From Chitinophagaceae bacterium BSSC1 (GTDB lineage: Bacteria; Bacteroidota; Bacteroidia; Chitinophagales; Chitinophagaceae), in the NCBI GenBank assembly GCA_002256435.1, contig NKJC01000001.1, positions 1,798,001 through 1,862,000 of the forward strand: a DNA stretch of 64,000 nt, written 5' to 3'. Positions 39,161 through 48,617 of the stretch are shown piece after piece. A model generated the notes under the pieces. That model saw only the letters and a list, made by a program, of their open reading frames with translations, did no database searches and was not told the DNA's origin. The position numbers were made by a program, and so were the translations under genes. How positions within the stretch are numbered: the first letter of the stretch is position 1; every line of letters starts with the position of its first letter.

Positions 39161-40036
39161 ATGCTTTACTCGATGACAGGTTACGGAAGGTCTGAACAGA
39201 CCGTAAATGGCAAGACTTTTTTGGTAGAAGTCCGTTCTTTAAATGGCAAACAGTTTGACCTTCGCTTGAATATACCCTCTCTGTTAAAACCTTTTGAATT
39301 TGATGTACGTAATATCTTGAGTGAGGGTCTTATGCGGGGTAGTGTTGAATGTATTATCACCTTAAAACAGAATGGAGCCAGCAAACCGGTGACCATTAAT
39401 ACAGACTTAGCAAAAGCCTATTATCAACCAGTAGCAGAATTGGCAGCTGAATTGAATCTAGCCACTGGCGATATTCTCAGTACCATATTGAAACTCCCTG
39501 ATGTAATTACCCCCTCAACAGAAATGCTGAGTGATGAGGAGTGGAAGGGATTTGAATCTGTATTGAGAGAAGCCATTAAGCAATTAAATGACCACCGCAA
39601 GGATGAAGGCAAATCTTTAGAAGCAGACTTATTATTGCGTTTACAAAATATTGAAACCCAGCAAGCCAAGATTGTAGAACTTGAGCCCCTTCGCAGACAA
39701 AGAATTAGAGAAGGTTTACTAAAAGTATTGGAAGAGAATGTGGGCAAGGAAAATTATGACCCCAATAGATTGGAGCAAGAATTGATTTATTATATAGAGA
39801 AGATTGATATTAGCGAAGAGCAAGTGCGTCTGAATAACCACTGCAAATATTTCAGAGATATTTTGCAAGAGAAAGAACCCAGTAAGGGAAAGAAACTCTC
39901 GTTTATTTTGCAGGAGTTTGGTAGAGAAATCAATACTACGGGTTCCAAAGCCTATGACGCAGTAATGCAAAAATGTGTAATCCTGATGAAGGATGAACTA
40001 GAAAAAGCCAAAGAACAGATCTTGAATGTTTTGTGA
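39161..40036 (+). CDS. yicC: YicC/YloC-family endoribonuclease
   Basis: The 291-residue protein begins with the family signature MLYSMTGYGRSE and carries FLVEVRSLNGKQFDLRLNIPS, GSVECIITLKQ and the C-terminal DUF1732 motif KKLSFILQEFGREINTTGSKAYD. E. coli YicC is an endoribonuclease linked to small-RNA decay. It is followed 35 bases later by gldH. Confidence 0.93.
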   Translation: MLYSMTGYGRSEQTVNGKTFLVEVRSLNGKQFDLRLNIPSLLKPFEFDVRNILSEGLMRGSVECIITLKQNGASKPVTINTDLAKAYYQPVAELAAELNLATGDILSTILKLPDVITPSTEMLSDEEWKGFESVLREAIKQLNDHRKDEGKSLEADLLLRLQNIETQQAKIVELEPLRRQRIREGLLKVLEENVGKENYDPNRLEQELIYYIEKIDISEEQVRLNNHCKYFRDILQEKEPSKGKKLSFILQEFGREINTTGSKAYDAVMQKCVILMKDELEKAKEQILNVL

Positions 40037-40058
40037 TGGCTTTTGCAAATGAGCTATT

Positions 40059-40066
40059 TATCTTTG
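40059..40066 (+). promoter_or_regulatory. Putative -7 element for gldH
   Basis: TATCTTTG matches TAnnTTTG, 5 bases before the ATG at 40072. No TTG at proper distance is evident, so gldH may mainly be read from yicC. Confidence 0.3.
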
Positions 40067-40071
40067 AAAAA

Positions 40072-40545
40072 ATGATACCGGTGAGAAAATGCTTGATAGT
40101 ACTAATAGGGCTGTTTTTTCTGGGGGCTTGCCGCCCAATGGATCTCTATGAGAAAACCGTATTTTTTCCCAAACAAGAATGGGATAGCAAGAACCAACCC
40201 AGCTTTAATTTTGAAGTACAAGACAGTATTTCTAATTATCATATTTATGTGGTAATCCGTCATCAAGACGCTTATCACTATAATAATCTTTGGCTGAACG
40301 TACAAACAAAGGGACCTGGTATGCCCCCTATTTCTCAGAAACTAAACCTGACTTTAGCCAATAATGCCACAGGTTGGTTGGGTTCTGGAATGGATGATGT
40401 ATTTGACCATCGCATTAGAATTACTACCACACCTATTCGGTTTAAGAAAGGAGTGTACCAATTTACCCTGCAACAAATTATGCGGGAAGATCCATTGCCC
40501 TATGTGTTAAACGCGGGTATCAGGATTGAAAAAGCCAAATCATGA
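40072..40545 (+). CDS. gldH: Gliding motility lipoprotein GldH
   Basis: The ATG at 40072 (MIPVRKCLIVLIGLFFLGAC) places the lipobox LGAC correctly; a start at 40033 would add 13 residues. The 157-residue protein shows the GldH motifs MDLYEKTVFFPKQEW, YHIYVVIRHQDAYHYNNLWLNV and YQFTLQQIMREDPLPYVLNAGIRIEK. GldH is needed for gliding and for type IX secretion in Flavobacterium. That fits the amylase with a type IX sorting domain in this window. It overlaps the kinase gene by 4 bases. Confidence 0.92.
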   Translation: MIPVRKCLIVLIGLFFLGACRPMDLYEKTVFFPKQEWDSKNQPSFNFEVQDSISNYHIYVVIRHQDAYHYNNLWLNVQTKGPGMPPISQKLNLTLANNATGWLGSGMDDVFDHRIRITTTPIRFKKGVYQFTLQQIMREDPLPYVLNAGIRIEKAKS

Positions 40546-41519
40546 CGGGTTCACAAAAACGGAAATTGGCAACGGTAACTGTAGTATACTGGTTCCTGCT
40601 TTCCTATATGGTAGCGGCATTGTTCTGGTGGTTTATTGCTTTGGAAAAACAGAACCAACTTATTACAAGTATTCGCCTGAGTGAAATCAGAAAAGAAGAT
40701 CCAAGCTATACATCAAAAGTAGCTTTTATTGAAGCAGGGTCTAAGCGAAAAACATTCCAATACATTGGAGAGGGTACTACTTTCTTAGTCCTGATTTTAG
40801 TGGGTGCCGTATTTGTGTTTAGGGCTACGCGTAGACAGATCAAGGGGGCACAACAGCAACAGAATTTTATGATGGCGGTTACGCATGAATTAAAAACGCC
40901 CATCGCGGTAGCACAACTGAATTTAGAAACCTTACAGAAAAGACAATTGGATGAGGACAAGCGCCAAAAACTCATTTCAAATACGCTGCAAGAAGCCAAT
41001 AGATTAAATACGCTTTGCAATAATATTTTGTTTGCTGCCCAATTAGACGCAGGGGTACATACACAAAACAAACAAGAAATTCATTTGAGCGATTTGGTAG
41101 AAGGCTGTATTGATAATTTCAAAACCCGTTATCCTCAAAGAATCATTGAAGAAGCCATTCAGGCTTCGATTTTTTTGCAAGGAGAGAGTCTCTTGTTGCA
41201 AATGCTGATCAACAACTTAATTGAAAATGCCCTTAAATATTCACCCAAAGACCAGCCCATTAAAGTAAGTCTGATTGCCACTGCCAATACCATTCAGTGC
41301 GCAGTAGCAGATCTAGGAAAAGGGGTGGAAGACGCTGAAAAGCAAAGAATTTTCAACAAGTTCTATAGAATTGGTAATGAGAACACCCGCAAGGCCAAGG
41401 GAACGGGATTGGGCCTATATCTCTGCAAAAAAATTGCCGATGGCCATAATGCCTACATTTCTGTGACAGACAATCAGCCACAGGGCTGTATTTTTACGGT
41501 CTCATTCAAAAACGTCTAG
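40542..41519 (+). CDS. Sensor histidine kinase (HisKA/HATPase)
   Basis: The 325-residue protein has two membrane helices (about 12-33 and 80-98) flanking a short outer region. A HisKA domain follows with His115 in MAVTHELKTPIA, then an HATPase domain with NLIENALKYSP (N box), DLGKGV and GTGLGLYLCKKI. It lacks PAS or HAMP domains. It starts within gldH (ATGA overlap) and is followed 5 bases later by its response regulator, so signal and envelope or motility genes are co-transcribed. Confidence 0.93.
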   Translation: MTGSQKRKLATVTVVYWFLLSYMVAALFWWFIALEKQNQLITSIRLSEIRKEDPSYTSKVAFIEAGSKRKTFQYIGEGTTFLVLILVGAVFVFRATRRQIKGAQQQQNFMMAVTHELKTPIAVAQLNLETLQKRQLDEDKRQKLISNTLQEANRLNTLCNNILFAAQLDAGVHTQNKQEIHLSDLVEGCIDNFKTRYPQRIIEEAIQASIFLQGESLLLQMLINNLIENALKYSPKDQPIKVSLIATANTIQCAVADLGKGVEDAEKQRIFNKFYRIGNENTRKAKGTGLGLYLCKKIADGHNAYISVTDNQPQGCIFTVSFKNV

Positions 41520-41524
41520 CACCC

Positions 41525-42232
41525 ATGAGTAACGATTCAAAAGCCAATATTCTGTTGGCAGAAGACGAGGAAAACCTACACGAAGCCCTCAAGTTAAATC
41601 TGGAGATGGAAGGTTATACCGTTACTTCTGCTTTTGACGGCAATGAAGCCCTGAAAGCTATTGGGAATGAGTATTTTGATTTGATCATCATGGATATTAT
41701 GATGCCAGAAGTAGATGGTATTAGTGTTTTGGAAACCATTAGGGTTAACGCCAATGAAGTGCCAGTGCTTATCCTAAGCGCAAAAAACAGCAGTGCCGAT
41801 AGGGTATTGGGTTTAAAAAAAGGAGCAGATGATTATTTGACCAAGCCCTTTAACCTAGAAGAACTCTTATTGCGTGTTTCAAAACTGATAGAGAAAAATC
41901 AAAAAATACAGGTTAAAGAAAGCATTGGAGACCACTATGAGTTTGGTCAAAACAATATTGATTTCAAAGCCCAAACTGCTATTACATTCAACCAACAAAC
42001 CATTGAGTTAAGCAAGAAAGAAGTAATGTTGCTCAAGTTGCTGATTGAAAACAAGGGAGAGGTGGTGACCAGAGAAAAAATTCTGCAAGTAGTTTGGGGT
42101 TATAATGTGTATCCCACAACCAGAACCATTGATAATTTTATTCTGAACTATCGAAAATATTTTGAACAGGATAGCCGCAATCCCAAGCATTTTCATTCTG
42201 TAAGGGGAGTTGGGTATAAATACACTGACTAG
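41525..42232 (+). CDS. OmpR/PhoB-family response regulator
   Basis: The 235-residue protein has a receiver domain (phosphorylation site Asp57 in IIMDIMMPEVDG, conserved LTKPF) and a C-terminal winged helix (about 135-233) with NKGEVVTREKILQVVWG and RTIDNFILNYRKYF...VRGVGYKY. It pairs with the kinase immediately upstream. The target genes are unknown. Confidence 0.94.
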   Translation: MSNDSKANILLAEDEENLHEALKLNLEMEGYTVTSAFDGNEALKAIGNEYFDLIIMDIMMPEVDGISVLETIRVNANEVPVLILSAKNSSADRVLGLKKGADDYLTKPFNLEELLLRVSKLIEKNQKIQVKESIGDHYEFGQNNIDFKAQTAITFNQQTIELSKKEVMLLKLLIENKGEVVTREKILQVVWGYNVYPTTRTIDNFILNYRKYFEQDSRNPKHFHSVRGVGYKYTD

Positions 42233-42293
42233 TGGCATGGCCAGATACAATAAAGGCCTATTCTGAGCGTTTGATGAGTTTGAAATAGTCATT

Positions 42294-43433
42294 ATGTCGC
42301 TCCAAACTGAATCCATCATAGATTTTCTTGATCCCATTAATATTGCCATGATTTCCAATGACGAGGGGTTCAAGGACTCCCAACTTGGAAAACATATTGC
42401 TGTTTTTGAAGAGGAATTTCCAGATATTTCTCAGGCTGATTTTGTGATTGTGGGTTGCGGAGAAATGCGCGGAGCAGGAGTGGGATTAACCAGTACCAAT
42501 GCACCCGATGCCATTAGGGCGGAATATTACAAATTGTTTCATTGGCATACACAAGTTAATGTAGCCGATATTGGCAACGTAAAATCTGGTGCCACTTTAG
42601 AAGATACTTATGCTGCTTTAAGAACAGTTGTGGCAGAGCTCATGGACCAGAAAAAGAAAGTAGTGATCTTGGGTGGTTCTCATGATATTACTACGGCACA
42701 ATACCAAGCTTATGGTACCAAAGAACGCATCATTGATGTGGCCTGTGTAGACGCCAGAATTGATTTGGATATGGATTCCGTTTTGCCAGCAGATAATTTT
42801 CTGGTAGAAATGCTAACCGGTATGCCCAATTACCTGAAACACTATAGCCATATAGGTTTCCAGAGTTATTTTATGCACCCAGATATGCTAGAAACCATTG
42901 ACAAATTAGGCTTTGATTGTTATAGGGTAGGTAAGGTAAAAGAACGTATAGAAGAAATGGAACCCGCCATTAGAAATAGTGAACTATTCAGTTTTGATAT
43001 TGCTGCCATTCAGCACGCACACGCACCTGCCAATAGACTAACGCCAAACGGATTTAACGGGGAAGAAGCTTGTACCCTCATGCAATATGCAGGTATGAGT
43101 AATAACTGTGATAGCATTGGCATTTATGGTTATATAGCTGAGCAAGACGAGCACGCACTTACTGCCAAACAAATCTCTCATATGCTTTGGTACCTGATGG
43201 ATGGAATTCACAAGGGTAAGGAAGAAGCGTCTTTAGACAATAAGTCTGAGTTCAATGAATTCACCATGGCTTTTGCAGAAGTGCAAACCACTTTCTTACA
43301 AAGCAAACGAACGGGTAGGTGGTGGATGCAATTGCACGATGGCAAGTACGTTGCCTGCAGTCATTTTGATTATATCATTGCATCAAACAATGAAATTCCA
43401 GAGCGCTGGTTCCGCGCTGTAGAACGTAGTTAG
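42294..43433 (+). CDS. Arginase-fold protein (formimidoylglutamase-like) with altered metal site
   Basis: The 379-residue ureohydrolase-fold protein has VVILGGSHDIT with His130 as the first metal ligand. The usual DAHxD is DARID (153-157), so His is replaced by Arg155. The usual SxDxD is SFDIAA, so the second Asp is Ala237. Two of six Mn ligands of true arginases are thus missing, although Asp153, Asp157 and Asp235 remain. It could be a one-metal enzyme or a non-catalytic relative; formimidoylglutamase is only the nearest named group. It has no histidine-utilisation neighbours. Confidence 0.7.
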   Translation: MSLQTESIIDFLDPINIAMISNDEGFKDSQLGKHIAVFEEEFPDISQADFVIVGCGEMRGAGVGLTSTNAPDAIRAEYYKLFHWHTQVNVADIGNVKSGATLEDTYAALRTVVAELMDQKKKVVILGGSHDITTAQYQAYGTKERIIDVACVDARIDLDMDSVLPADNFLVEMLTGMPNYLKHYSHIGFQSYFMHPDMLETIDKLGFDCYRVGKVKERIEEMEPAIRNSELFSFDIAAIQHAHAPANRLTPNGFNGEEACTLMQYAGMSNNCDSIGIYGYIAEQDEHALTAKQISHMLWYLMDGIHKGKEEASLDNKSEFNEFTMAFAEVQTTFLQSKRTGRWWMQLHDGKYVACSHFDYIIASNNEIPERWFRAVERS

Positions 43434-43476
43434 TTTTCCCTTCTTTTTAACTAGATTCGAGTCAGAAATTAAGCGT

Positions 43477-44802
43477 ATGAAAATTCTGTCTGGCATTGGC
43501 ATGGGTATAGTGGCACTATTCCTATTTTCTTGCAAAACTGCAAAACCCACTCAGTCATCTAGCACAGTGAAAACCATGAGCCCCATGGATAGCTTGTTGC
43601 AAAGCAATGATTTGGCTGGTGCGCATGTTGGTATTGCTGTTTATGATCCAAGCGCCAAGACCTATCTCTATCAACACCAATCAGACAAATATTTTATTCC
43701 CGCTAGCAATACCAAGATTCTCAGTTGTTATGTGGCCATGAAATACTTGGGCGATAGTTTGTTGGGGCTTAGATATGTAGACAAGGGCAATGGTACCATT
43801 GAAATTGAACCAACAGGTGACCCTAGTTTTCTACACCCAGATTTTCCCAATCAACCCGTATACGATTTTCTAAAAAAGCAAAAGACTATTTTACTCACCC
43901 ACCAGAACTGGAAGGCCAAGGGCTGGGGCATGGGTTGGTCCTGGGACGATTATGAAAGTGACTATATGGCCCAGCGCAGTATGATGCCCATTTATGGGAA
44001 CCTGGTGCAATTTAAAAAAGGGGCAAAGCCAACAGCATCACCTGCTTATTTTCAGCAATTGCTTAGTGTAGACCCAACTATCAATGGGGCTAATTATACT
44101 ATTCGCAGAACCATTGGAGCCAACCAGTTTTCAGCCATTCCTGCTAAAACTGCATTTACCGGCGATGATATTCCGTTCTATACTGATGATACAAACATAT
44201 TACCCCAATTGCTGCGCGATACTTTAAAAACAGTGGTCACGCCAGTTGATTTTAAAGTAGATCGGTGGCCCGATGTAGTAAAGATCTATTCCCAACCCAT
44301 TGACTCTATGTTAAAGATCATGATGCATAGATCTGATAACTTTTTTGCAGAACAATGTTTGTTAATGGCGGGTAATGAACTCTTAGCAGAAATGAATACG
44401 GCTAAGCTAATTGACACTATTTTAAAGACCAATTTTAAAGACCTGCCACAAAAACCAAAATGGGTAGATGGTAGTGGATTAAGCAGGTACAACTTATTTA
44501 GTCCAGCAGATTTGATCACGGTCTTAGACAAACTACGCAATGAATTTGCATGGAATAGAATCAGTACTATTTTTGCTTCAGGTGGCAATGGCACACTAGG
44601 AAGTTATTACAAGAATAGCCCAGGTAAAATCTATGCCAAAACAGGAACCCTTAGTAATAACGTTGCACTCAGTGGATACCTGATTACACAAAAAGGTAAA
44701 ACCTTACTATTCTCCGTACTAGTGAGTAATCATACCGGAAACGTTGGTAACATTCGCAAAAGTGTAGAACAGTTTTTAAACAATGTGATGGCCAATCAAT
44801 AA
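43477..44802 (+). CDS. dacB: D-alanyl-D-alanine carboxypeptidase/endopeptidase, PBP4 (DacB) type
   Basis: The 441-residue lipoprotein (lipobox FSC at Cys19) is of the S13 family. The three penicillin-binding motifs are present: SNTK (Ser77-Lys80), SDN (286-288) and KTG (388-390). It trims peptidoglycan peptides in the periplasm. Its stop codon directly abuts the convergent mutL gene. Confidence 0.94.
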   Translation: MKILSGIGMGIVALFLFSCKTAKPTQSSSTVKTMSPMDSLLQSNDLAGAHVGIAVYDPSAKTYLYQHQSDKYFIPASNTKILSCYVAMKYLGDSLLGLRYVDKGNGTIEIEPTGDPSFLHPDFPNQPVYDFLKKQKTILLTHQNWKAKGWGMGWSWDDYESDYMAQRSMMPIYGNLVQFKKGAKPTASPAYFQQLLSVDPTINGANYTIRRTIGANQFSAIPAKTAFTGDDIPFYTDDTNILPQLLRDTLKTVVTPVDFKVDRWPDVVKIYSQPIDSMLKIMMHRSDNFFAEQCLLMAGNELLAEMNTAKLIDTILKTNFKDLPQKPKWVDGSGLSRYNLFSPADLITVLDKLRNEFAWNRISTIFASGGNGTLGSYYKNSPGKIYAKTGTLSNNVALSGYLITQKGKTLLFSVLVSNHTGNVGNIRKSVEQFLNNVMANQ

Positions 44803-46662
44803 TTATCTGCCAAACATTCTGTCTAAATAGTCTTCTTTGAATTCCAAATAAGTGGGGCTGCCCGTTGGTGTTACATTGGGACTACTGCAACCAAACAAGT
44901 CTTCAATCAAGGCCATCATTTCTTTTTGAGTTAGAGATTGACCCGCTTTAATAGCTTGTTGTCTAGACATGCAGCGTACCAATTTTTCTCGCTTGCTAAA
45001 CTTTACCTCTGCGTTAAAATGTTTGAATTGTTCTATCAATAATTCAATGGCATTTTTTTCATTACCTGGTAAAATATCAGCAGGAATACCTTGAATCACA
45101 ATTTGATTGTCATCGGTTGTTTCTAGTTGGTATCCAATGGCCAACAAATCTGGCATGAGGTCTTGCAACAAAGCCGCGTCTGCTGGTGCTAGTTCTAATA
45201 CTACCGGAAACAGACTTTGTTGGGTAGCCATTTTTTGTCCGTGTGCTGCTAAACTATAGCGTTCATAGAGCACTCTTTCATGCGCCAATTGTTGGTGCAC
45301 TAGTAAGAAGCCACTATTGGTAGATGCAATAATATAGGTGTTGTGTAATTGTAGCAATACAGAATCAGGAATTACTTCAATAGACCTGGTCTTGGGTGTA
45401 TGCAACAATTGTTGAACAGGATCTTGGGTATTGGCTTCGCTGGATTTTGTTTGGTCTTCACCTGCACTATAAAAACTCTTCCAGTGTTTTAATTCTGTAC
45501 CTGCTTGGTGAGAAGACTCAATAAAATGTGCCTGATTTTTTTGAGAAAAAGATTTGAATAAGTTGGATCCCGCAACCGCGTCTTTTTTATCCGTGGTAAA
45601 TGGTTTACTTACCGCGTCTAAATTTTGAATGTCTGCGTTCAGCGTAAAATCCAAAGAAGGGGCAATACTAAATTGTGCCAATGCGTGTTTTACGGCCGCT
45701 TGTACAAAAGCATAAATAATTTTCTCGTCTTCAAACTTGATCTCCTGTTTGGTAGGGTGCACATTAATGTCTACCTGTGATGGATCCAAATCTATATAGA
45801 GTACATAACTGGGAAAACTATCTTTTGCAATCATGCCTTCAAAAGCGGTATTCACAGCATGATTCAAATAAGCACTCTTGATAAATCTATTGTTTACAAA
45901 GAAATACTGGTCACCCCTGGTCTTGCGCGCCGTATCGGGCTTGCCCACAAAACCATAAATATTCATATAGTCTGTTTCCTCATTTACACTCACCAATTTG
46001 GCGTTGTAAGAAGAACCCAAGATTTGAACAATCCTTTGTTTTAAAGAACCCGCTTCTAAATGGAATACTTCTTGACCATTGCTGGTAAGCGAAAAGAAGA
46101 TATCGGGGAAGGCCATGGCCACCCTAATAAATTCATCCATGATATGCCGCATTTCTGCTGCATTGCTTTTTAGAAAATTTCTTCTGGCAGGCACATTAAA
46201 GAAAAGGTTCTTCATGCTAATGCTGGTGCCTGTTTGAAAAGAACAGCTTTCTTGTTTGACTACTCGGCTATTTTCTATTTCTACAAAACTAGCTAGCTCG
46301 TCTTCTGCCCTTTTGGTTTTGAGTTCAACCTGTGCCACCGCCGCAATAGAAGCTAGTGCCTCACCACGGAACCCCATGGTTTTAATCCGGAACAGGTCAT
46401 CTATGTTTTGAATCTTACTGGTGGCATGTCTTTCAAAAGCCATTTTGGCATCGGCAGCGCTCATGCCCTTGCCATTATCTATGACTTGTACCAATGCCTT
46501 GCCCGCGTCACTCACCAAGAGTTTGATTTGGGTAGCCCCAGCGTCTACGGCATTTTCCAAGAGTTCCTTCACAGCACTGGCTGGTCGCTGAATCACTTCA
46601 CCAGCGGCTATCTGGTTGGCTATATTGTCAGGTAATAAATGGATGATATCCCCCACGCACAC
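44803..46662 (-). CDS. mutL: DNA mismatch repair protein MutL
   Basis: The 619-residue protein has an N-terminal GHKL ATPase with Glu36 and Asn37 in LLENAVDAG, DNGKGM, GFRGEAL and the VHPTK motif (302-305), a linker, and a C-terminal dimerisation domain. The endonuclease motif DQHA(x)2E(x)4E reads HQQLAHERVLYE (456-467), lacking the key Asp and His. The late CPHGRP-like site reads TPTGSP. It is therefore probably a non-nicking MutL. It is divergent from the M3 peptidase gene. Confidence 0.95.
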   Translation of the reverse strand: MCVGDIIHLLPDNIANQIAAGEVIQRPASAVKELLENAVDAGATQIKLLVSDAGKALVQVIDNGKGMSAADAKMAFERHATSKIQNIDDLFRIKTMGFRGEALASIAAVAQVELKTKRAEDELASFVEIENSRVVKQESCSFQTGTSISMKNLFFNVPARRNFLKSNAAEMRHIMDEFIRVAMAFPDIFFSLTSNGQEVFHLEAGSLKQRIVQILGSSYNAKLVSVNEETDYMNIYGFVGKPDTARKTRGDQYFFVNNRFIKSAYLNHAVNTAFEGMIAKDSFPSYVLYIDLDPSQVDINVHPTKQEIKFEDEKIIYAFVQAAVKHALAQFSIAPSLDFTLNADIQNLDAVSKPFTTDKKDAVAGSNLFKSFSQKNQAHFIESSHQAGTELKHWKSFYSAGEDQTKSSEANTQDPVQQLLHTPKTRSIEVIPDSVLLQLHNTYIIASTNSGFLLVHQQLAHERVLYERYSLAAHGQKMATQQSLFPVVLELAPADAALLQDLMPDLLAIGYQLETTDDNQIVIQGIPADILPGNEKNAIELLIEQFKHFNAEVKFSKREKLVRCMSRQQAIKAGQSLTQKEMMALIEDLFGCSSPNVTPTGSPTYLEFKEDYLDRMFGR

Positions 46663-46722
46663 AAATTTTTATAAAGTTTGTAAAAATAGCATTCTTGCGC
46701 CATCTGCACGGTCTTGTTGTAC

Positions 46723-46730
46723 TAAATTTG
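46723..46730 (+). promoter_or_regulatory. Putative -7 element for the M3 peptidase gene
   Basis: TAAATTTG matches TAnnTTTG, 17 bases before the start codon at 46748. The -33 part is not clear. Confidence 0.35.
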
Positions 46731-46747
46731 CCCTTTAAATCAATGAT

Positions 46748-48466
46748 ATGGTATTAAGTGCAGATATTCAGAAGTTGGAACGCGGTTTTGTTCCAGCAGA
46801 TTTTAAAGTAACCACCTGGGAATTACTAGAGCCTTTTTTCAAAAACTTGGCAGAACGTTCTTTGAATTCCAGAGAAGACCTAGAACAGTGGATGAAAGAC
46901 ATGAGTGAGGTAGAAGCTGTAGTCAGTGAAGACGCTTGTTGGAGACAGATTAAAATGACCTGCGATACCACCGATACGGCATTGGAAGAGGCATTTACCT
47001 ATTTCTGCATGGAGATCCAGCCCCAATTGCAGCCCTATGCAGACCAACTAAACAAGAAATTGGTTAATTCTCCCTTTACCCAGGAACTGGATCAGGACAA
47101 GTATTTTACTTATCTGCGTTCCGTGAAAAAAAGCATTGACCTATTTCGTGAAGCCAATATTCCCCTTCAAGCAGAATTGAGCGTATTGCAACAACAGTAT
47201 GGCGCTATTGCTGGTAAAATGACCATTGAAGTAAATGGACAGGAATATACCCTGCAACAAGCTGGTAAATTTTTAGAAAGCCATGATAGGGCATTGAGAG
47301 AAGAAGTCTACAGAAAAATTCAAGAACGTAGATTGCTAGACAAGGATGCCATGAATGAACTCTATAGCAACTTGATTGGCAAGAGAGACCAGGTTGCCAA
47401 GAATGCAGGCTTTGCCAATTATAGAGACTACAAATTTGTAGAGCTTGGCCGTTTTGATTATAGCAAGGAAGACTGTTATCAGTTTCACGAAGCAGTGAAG
47501 TTGCATGTGCTTCCCTTGATTGAAAAAATTTATGCGCGCAAAAAAGCCAAACTGCAATTAGACAAATTATATCCTTGGGATACTGAAGCAGAACCAGCTG
47601 GTGTACAACCCTTGAAACCATTTACAGATGGAAAGGATTTGTATGAAAAATCAGTGAAATGTTTTGAAACCATGAATCCCTTTTTTGCCAACTGTTTGCG
47701 CAAAATGGATCAACTCAATCATTTTGATTTAGAAAGCAGAAAGGGCAAGGCCCCGGGTGGATATAATTGCCCACTCACTGAATCTGGCGCACCCTTTATT
47801 TTTATGAATGCTGCAGGACAAATGAGCGATGTTACTACAATGGTACACGAGGGTGGTCACGCCATTCATTCTTTCTTGTCACATAACCTAGAACTCAGTG
47901 CCTTCAAGGAATATCCCATGGAGATTGCAGAAGTAGCTAGCATGGCTATGGAGTTATTTAGCATGAATCATTGGGAAGCATTTTTTGATAATGCGGAAGA
48001 CCTGAAACGCGCCAAAGAACACCAATTAGAAAGAACTATTACCATCTTCCCTTGGATTGCCATCATTGATAAATTTCAACACTGGGTATACGAGCATCCA
48101 CAACATAGCGTGGAAGAAAGAACCAGTACTTGGATGGCCATCTTAGCAGAATTTTCTACCAAGAGTATTGACTTTACTGGGTTAGAAAAATATCGTGAAA
48201 TTGCTTGGCAGCGTCAATTGCATTTGTTTGAAGTGCCTTTCTATTATATTGAATATGGCATTGCACAATTGGGTGCAATTGGGCTTTGGATGCAGTACCA
48301 AAACAATCCTCAACAAGCTTTGGAAAATTATATTCAAGCTTTGAGTTTGGGAGGTACTAAAACATTGCCGGAATTGTATAAAGCGGCAGGTTTGAAATTT
48401 GACCTATCGCCCAATCATATTAAAACATTGATGGAGTTTACTGCTGCAGAAATGGATAAAATATAG
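46748..48466 (+). CDS. M3-family oligoendopeptidase (PepF-like)
   Basis: The 572-residue cytoplasmic zinc peptidase has the active-site motif HEGGH (367-371) in DVTTMVHEGGHAIHSFLSH and the third ligand region EIAEVASMAMELF. There is no signal peptide. M3 enzymes cut short peptides from protein turnover or uptake. The gene stands alone and ends before a repeat-containing spacer and a shared terminator. Confidence 0.94.
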   Translation: MVLSADIQKLERGFVPADFKVTTWELLEPFFKNLAERSLNSREDLEQWMKDMSEVEAVVSEDACWRQIKMTCDTTDTALEEAFTYFCMEIQPQLQPYADQLNKKLVNSPFTQELDQDKYFTYLRSVKKSIDLFREANIPLQAELSVLQQQYGAIAGKMTIEVNGQEYTLQQAGKFLESHDRALREEVYRKIQERRLLDKDAMNELYSNLIGKRDQVAKNAGFANYRDYKFVELGRFDYSKEDCYQFHEAVKLHVLPLIEKIYARKKAKLQLDKLYPWDTEAEPAGVQPLKPFTDGKDLYEKSVKCFETMNPFFANCLRKMDQLNHFDLESRKGKAPGGYNCPLTESGAPFIFMNAAGQMSDVTTMVHEGGHAIHSFLSHNLELSAFKEYPMEIAEVASMAMELFSMNHWEAFFDNAEDLKRAKEHQLERTITIFPWIAIIDKFQHWVYEHPQHSVEERTSTWMAILAEFSTKSIDFTGLEKYREIAWQRQLHLFEVPFYYIEYGIAQLGAIGLWMQYQNNPQQALENYIQALSLGGTKTLPELYKAAGLKFDLSPNHIKTLMEFTAAEMDKI

Positions 48467-48467
48467 G

Positions 48468-48561
48468 AAAGTGAAGAGATAAAAGTGAAAAGTGAAGAAT
48501 GAGAAGAACTTTTCATTTAATCACTAAAACTTTTCATTCAAACACTATTCACTAAAACTTT
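48468..48561. repeat. Short AGTGAA/TTCACT repeat cluster
   Basis: The spacer holds several copies of AAAAGTGAA on one side and AACTTTTCATT twice plus ATTCACTAAAACTTT on the other. It looks like an imperfect dyad built from short direct repeats and contains no coding signal. Confidence 0.45.
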
Positions 48562-48580
48562 GAAATCTTAACTGAAATAA

Positions 48581-48615
48581 AAATGCCGCTCGAGAAATCT
48601 GAGCGGCATTTTTTA
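48581..48615. terminator. Bidirectional terminator between the M3 peptidase and ricT
   Basis: AAATGCCGCTC (48581-48591) pairs with GAGCGGCATTT (48601-48611), with T runs on both strands. Confidence 0.92.
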
Positions 48616-48617
48616 TT

